The notes under the pieces are model-generated. The model had not been told where the DNA came from. It saw nothing but the letters and a program-made list of their open reading frames with translations, and made no database searches. Positions 22,282 to 24,507 of a stretch of 24,507 nt of DNA are shown piece after piece. Source of the stretch: DASYLJ01 sp964432595 (GTDB lineage: Bacteria; Desulfobacterota; Binatia; DP-6); contig CAYSOF010000047.1 in assembly GCA_964432595.1 (NCBI GenBank), positions 1-24,507 on the forward strand. Reading direction: 5' to 3'. Position 1 is the first letter of the stretch. The number at the start of each line of letters is the position of its first letter. A program made the translations under genes and the position numbers.

Positions 22282-23268
22282 CTACTGCTTGATGATGTAG
22301 CTCATGGTGAGGAATCCGGGTCCGCCGGCATCCGGGCCTGGTGACGGTCCGCCCGTCTGAGCGGGCCCGTTCGGCAGTGTACTACCGATGACACCGTGGC
22401 CGTGAGCAAAGCAGTCGAAGTTGGCCGATGAGCCGGCGGGATAGCGGCGCGAGCAGTCCGGGGCCCAAGAGTGGAATGCTTCGATGCCGCTCCATATGTC
22501 CACATTGTGCGTGTGTTGAGGCACAAAGTGCGTGTGCTGCAGCAGGTTGCGAGGGCTGCGGAGCTGGATGCCGAGGCCATCGTTGTCACCGAGGGAATCG
22601 ACGTCGACGTGGATACCTTTGCCGACCGGCGCGCGCCCGCGAAGATCGGGGAGGTTGAAGGTATTGCTGCCATCGCCGGATCCGTATCGAGTTCCGATCA
22701 CTTCGAACAGCGCGGCGTAGGTGGTGCGCGAAACTGCGGAGCCGTCGCAGCGCAACCAGCCGTCCGGGGGCAGGTCGCCAGCGAACGGAATGGTGACTCC
22801 GGGAGGCAGTGTCCCGGCTACGGTCTGGCGCGCGTACGGCACCGCGTGCAAGCGGCGTCGACCGCTAAGAGCGCACGGGAAAGTATTGGCGGCTACCCGG
22901 AGATCGATCCATGTCCGCCCACCATCACACAGGTGCGCAGGGTTCGCATCGTCACCCACCACGCTGCGAAGGCGCATGAACGTCCGAGATCGGCTAGATC
23001 CGATTGTCGCTGTTTTGGTTTGGACGGCTTCGATCTGCTCGACCGCTATCGCGTATGAAGCGCACAGCGTCCCGCCGTGGGGCGCGCTCCAGAGCTGGAG
23101 CGTCGCCTCGGGGCGGCTGCTGACGGTGCGAAATTGCGTGCGGTCGAGATCGCATATGATTTCAGCCGAGCTAGGTGCCGCTGCCAGACCAGTTGCCAGA
23201 CCAGTTGTGGCGAGAATGAGGCTGAACAGGGCGGCGGTAACGACGGCCGCGGGGTGTGCGAGACCCAT
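22282..23268 (-). CDS. Secreted protein with a phage tail-collar domain
   Basis: A 328-residue protein. A signal peptide (AAVVTAALFSLILATTGLATGLAAA) is followed by a Cys-containing N-terminal domain (about 32-140). HAVPYA then leads into a tail-collar domain at about 157-215: GVTIPFAGDLPPDGWLRCDG, TTYAALFEVIGTRYGSGDG and FNLPDLRGRAPVGKG are textbook collar signatures, and QHTHFVPQHTHNVD matches the His-rich knob that follows. The C-terminus ends FLTMSYIIK, as tail-collar proteins often do. Phage versions are fibre or receptor-binding parts without signal peptides; here the module seems exported for a cell-surface role. No other phage structural gene is present. Lower GC suggests it belongs to an acquired segment. 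Confidence 0.82.
   Translation of the reverse strand: MGLAHPAAVVTAALFSLILATTGLATGLAAAPSSAEIICDLDRTQFRTVSSRPEATLQLWSAPHGGTLCASYAIAVEQIEAVQTKTATIGSSRSRTFMRLRSVVGDDANPAHLCDGGRTWIDLRVAANTFPCALSGRRRLHAVPYARQTVAGTLPPGVTIPFAGDLPPDGWLRCDGSAVSRTTYAALFEVIGTRYGSGDGSNTFNLPDLRGRAPVGKGIHVDVDSLGDNDGLGIQLRSPRNLLQHTHFVPQHTHNVDIWSGIEAFHSWAPDCSRRYPAGSSANFDCFAHGHGVIGSTLPNGPAQTGGPSPGPDAGGPGFLTMSYIIKQ
23183..23206. repeat. 12-bp perfect tandem duplication in the signal peptide of the collar protein
   Basis: GCCAGACCAGTT occurs twice head to tail (23183-23194, 23195-23206). It keeps the frame and repeats four residues (TGLA-TGLA) at the end of the hydrophobic core of the signal peptide. Confidence 0.7.
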
Positions 23269-23589
23269 TGGAGGCCCTCTCTTCGAAGTAGGGGCCGAAG
23301 CTTGTAGCGCGATGGCGCGATTGCGCGATTCGGCGCAAGGCGAAGACGAACGTTTGGCGTGTCGCCTGGGCTTCGGCCTCGTGGGATGTCGGCACCGGAA
23401 GTCGTTCGCGCGACGTCCGGACCACTTGTTCCGGGTATCCGGTTAGCGGTTGGCCTACATACGGTGCCTCCTCTCTTGTGCCGCGTTCTCGCGTTCTACG
23501 GCTCGCGAGCCATGGCGAAGATCACTTGGGTTGTCTGCCGTCAGGTATGAACGAGACCGTTGCACTCAGGAGATTGCGCTCTCGAGCCT
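23269..23589. other. Intergenic stretch upstream of the collar-protein gene
   Basis: About 320 bases without a convincing gene: the short frames here lack codon bias and recognisable motifs. It should hold the promoter of the minus-strand collar gene. The only clear structure is the triple GCGCGAT repeat at 23307-23329. The rest shows nothing I can interpret. Confidence 0.4.
23307..23329. repeat. Three tandem 8-bp units (GCGCGAT plus one base)
   Basis: GCGCGAT occurs at 23307-23313, 23315-23321 and 23323-23329, an exact 8-base period. The block lies 39-61 bases upstream of the collar-protein start on the minus strand, where a promoter or operator would be expected. Confidence 0.5.
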
Positions 23590-24372
23590 TCACGACGGCC
23601 TCCGACGAAAGATGCCTTCCAGTTGGGAAACGAGCCGTCGCGAGCGTGAGCCAACGAAAAACAATAGCAAGTTCCAAGTAATCGCCACTGCCGCACTCAT
23701 GCTGTACCGACGACGTCGCCAGGCCGTGCGCCCGCGTTGACGCAGTCGTTCGTCATGGTTGGCCATGATGTCTGCGACGAGAGAGCGTGCGTCGATGTCC
23801 CTCAGTACTGTAGTGCAGATCGCGGCGAGCAACTCCGGAGATGAGGCGTATGCTCGTCGCCGGAGCCAGATGCCAATCCCGATCAGTGCGAGGCCGCCGG
23901 TTACGGCAACCGCCAAGATGGCGGCAGCCGTCGATGAAGCGGGTACCTCGCTACGCTTCGTTACGGACTGTGGAACCGGTTCCGGCGTAGTCCGTTGGTA
24001 GTGGCCCTCCCAATGAAGGTACGAGCGGACCAGCCGCGACCTTTTGCTGGCGACCTTCCGCAACTCGTGTTTGTAGGAGCGTACGAGTGCCGGCCGAAGT
24101 TGCGCTGTCATCACGTCGCTCTTGAGTGCTCTGAGCAACTCGATCCACGCTTGAGGCCACGAGAACACGTTACGTGCACGCCGGGAGTGTGCAGCACGCA
24201 TGAGGCATCGTCGCAACCTGGGTGACGTCACGATGCTGGTCGGCTCTGGTGCGGACAGACCGACGCAACTTGGAAGCAAATGAGACCAAAAAGCGAACTT
24301 AAGCTGGGTTGGTACTGAAGCGTATGGCGGGCCGTCATACTTGGAAGTCACGTCCCGGGTCCCGGCCCTCAA
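23590..24372 (-). CDS. Predicted membrane protein of unknown function
   Basis: A 260-residue frame; an ATG at 24201 would give 203 residues and is also plausible, since the first 57 residues show no clear pattern. Two membrane segments are visible: AAAILAVAVTGGLALIGIGIWL (about 149-170) and MSAAVAITWNLLLFFVG (about 225-241), with an intervening polar region (SPELLAAICTTVLRDIDARSLVADI) that looks helical. The ends are strongly basic (RRAYAS, WRRRRYS, IFRRRPS). No family is recognised. GC is low for the window (about 50% in one hand-counted line inside it), which fits horizontally acquired DNA. Coding status is likely but not certain. Confidence 0.45.
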   Translation of the reverse strand: MRAGTRDVTSKYDGPPYASVPTQLKFAFWSHLLPSCVGLSAPEPTSIVTSPRLRRCLMRAAHSRRARNVFSWPQAWIELLRALKSDVMTAQLRPALVRSYKHELRKVASKRSRLVRSYLHWEGHYQRTTPEPVPQSVTKRSEVPASSTAAAILAVAVTGGLALIGIGIWLRRRAYASSPELLAAICTTVLRDIDARSLVADIMANHDERLRQRGRTAWRRRRYSMSAAVAITWNLLLFFVGSRSRRLVSQLEGIFRRRPS

Positions 24373-24452
24373 CCTGATGCCGTCGGCCGCTCTGGTTTCG
24401 CGATGTAAGAATAGAAGCGCCGCAAACCCGACCAGGCACGTGAAGGCTTTGC

Positions 24453-24507
24453 TGTTGGCGCCGCTCCGAAACTGACCCAGTCGCCGGTCTGAAACTGACC
24501 CACCCCA
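24453..24507. mobile_element. Putative terminus of an IS21-like insertion sequence (runs off the window)
   Basis: The last 55 bases begin TGTTGGCGCCGCTCC and contain two direct copies of GAAACTGACCCA (24468-24479, 24491-24502) 23 bases apart. A TG start and multiple internal direct repeats of the GGGTCAGTTTC type are features of IS21-family ends as I remember them. If so, the element body lies beyond the right edge and no transposase is visible here. A repeated element at the very end would also explain why the sequence stops here. Confidence 0.4.

Noticed and set aside
22471..23058. 195-residue open frame on the plus strand
   Set aside because: It is the antisense shadow of the collar-domain gene, which has a clear domain match and signal peptide.
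24453..24507. Complete insertion sequence within the window
   Set aside because: No transposase frame lies to the left of the repeats, so at most a terminus is present.

Overview
The window is about 70% GC for most of its length, with densely packed genes on both strands and many long meaningless antisense reading frames. Several secreted proteins suggest an uncultured soil or sediment bacterium of the old 'deltaproteobacterial' sphere, such as Candidatus Binatota or Myxococcota. They include Cys-rich proteins with a Thr/Ser-rich linker, a monooxygenase-like protein whose mature N-terminus is His, and a signal-peptide protein with a phage-collar domain. This placement is inferred from gene style only; the window has no taxonomic marker gene.

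Layout, left to right. 1-111 is the tail of an unidentified gene. 197-4560 (+) is an envelope or glycan group: a GT-C membrane glycosyltransferase, a membrane-anchored PA14 protein and a lipoprotein with a glycoside-hydrolase-like barrel. A small unknown gene follows at 4594-4836. On the minus strand are a phytanoyl-CoA-type dioxygenase and a secreted unknown protein (4841-6940). A second GT-C glycosyltransferase (7086-8660, +) meets a crotonase-family gene (8665-9468, -) head-on, and upstream of the crotonase lies a seven-repeat secreted beta-propeller with a Cys pair in every repeat (9529-10923, -). 11045-13225 (+) holds a divergent ketol-acid-reductoisomerase-like gene followed, in the same frame after a single TAG, by a class III adenylate cyclase. 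13332-14981 (+) is a secreted Thr/Ser-linker protein. A 15-bp hairpin separates it from a penicillin-acylase-family Ntn hydrolase and an LPMO-like secreted protein (15034-18588, -). Next come a luciferase-like F420-type oxidoreductase (18662-19477, +) and an MFS transporter (19498-20823, -).

From about 21 kb rightward the base composition falls: hand-counted lines give 50-55% GC against 73% at 7.9 kb. This part looks acquired. It holds a TylF-type methyltransferase with an N-terminal zinc ribbon, a 3' fragment of a class II tRNA-Leu(CAA) gene lacking its 5' half, three GGGCACA repeats beside it, a secreted phage-collar protein with its own terminator, a predicted membrane protein of unknown function, and a direct-repeat terminus resembling an IS21-type element at the very end. 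I read the tRNA fragment as an attachment-site scar of an integrative element and the end as the start of an insertion sequence; both are inferences.

The strongest candidates for something undescribed are the reductoisomerase-like/adenylate cyclase pair, with its altered catalytic residues and apparent CTG start or stop-codon readthrough, and the three-gene PA14/glycosyltransferase/hydrolase locus. No CRISPR array, rRNA or complete transposase was seen.
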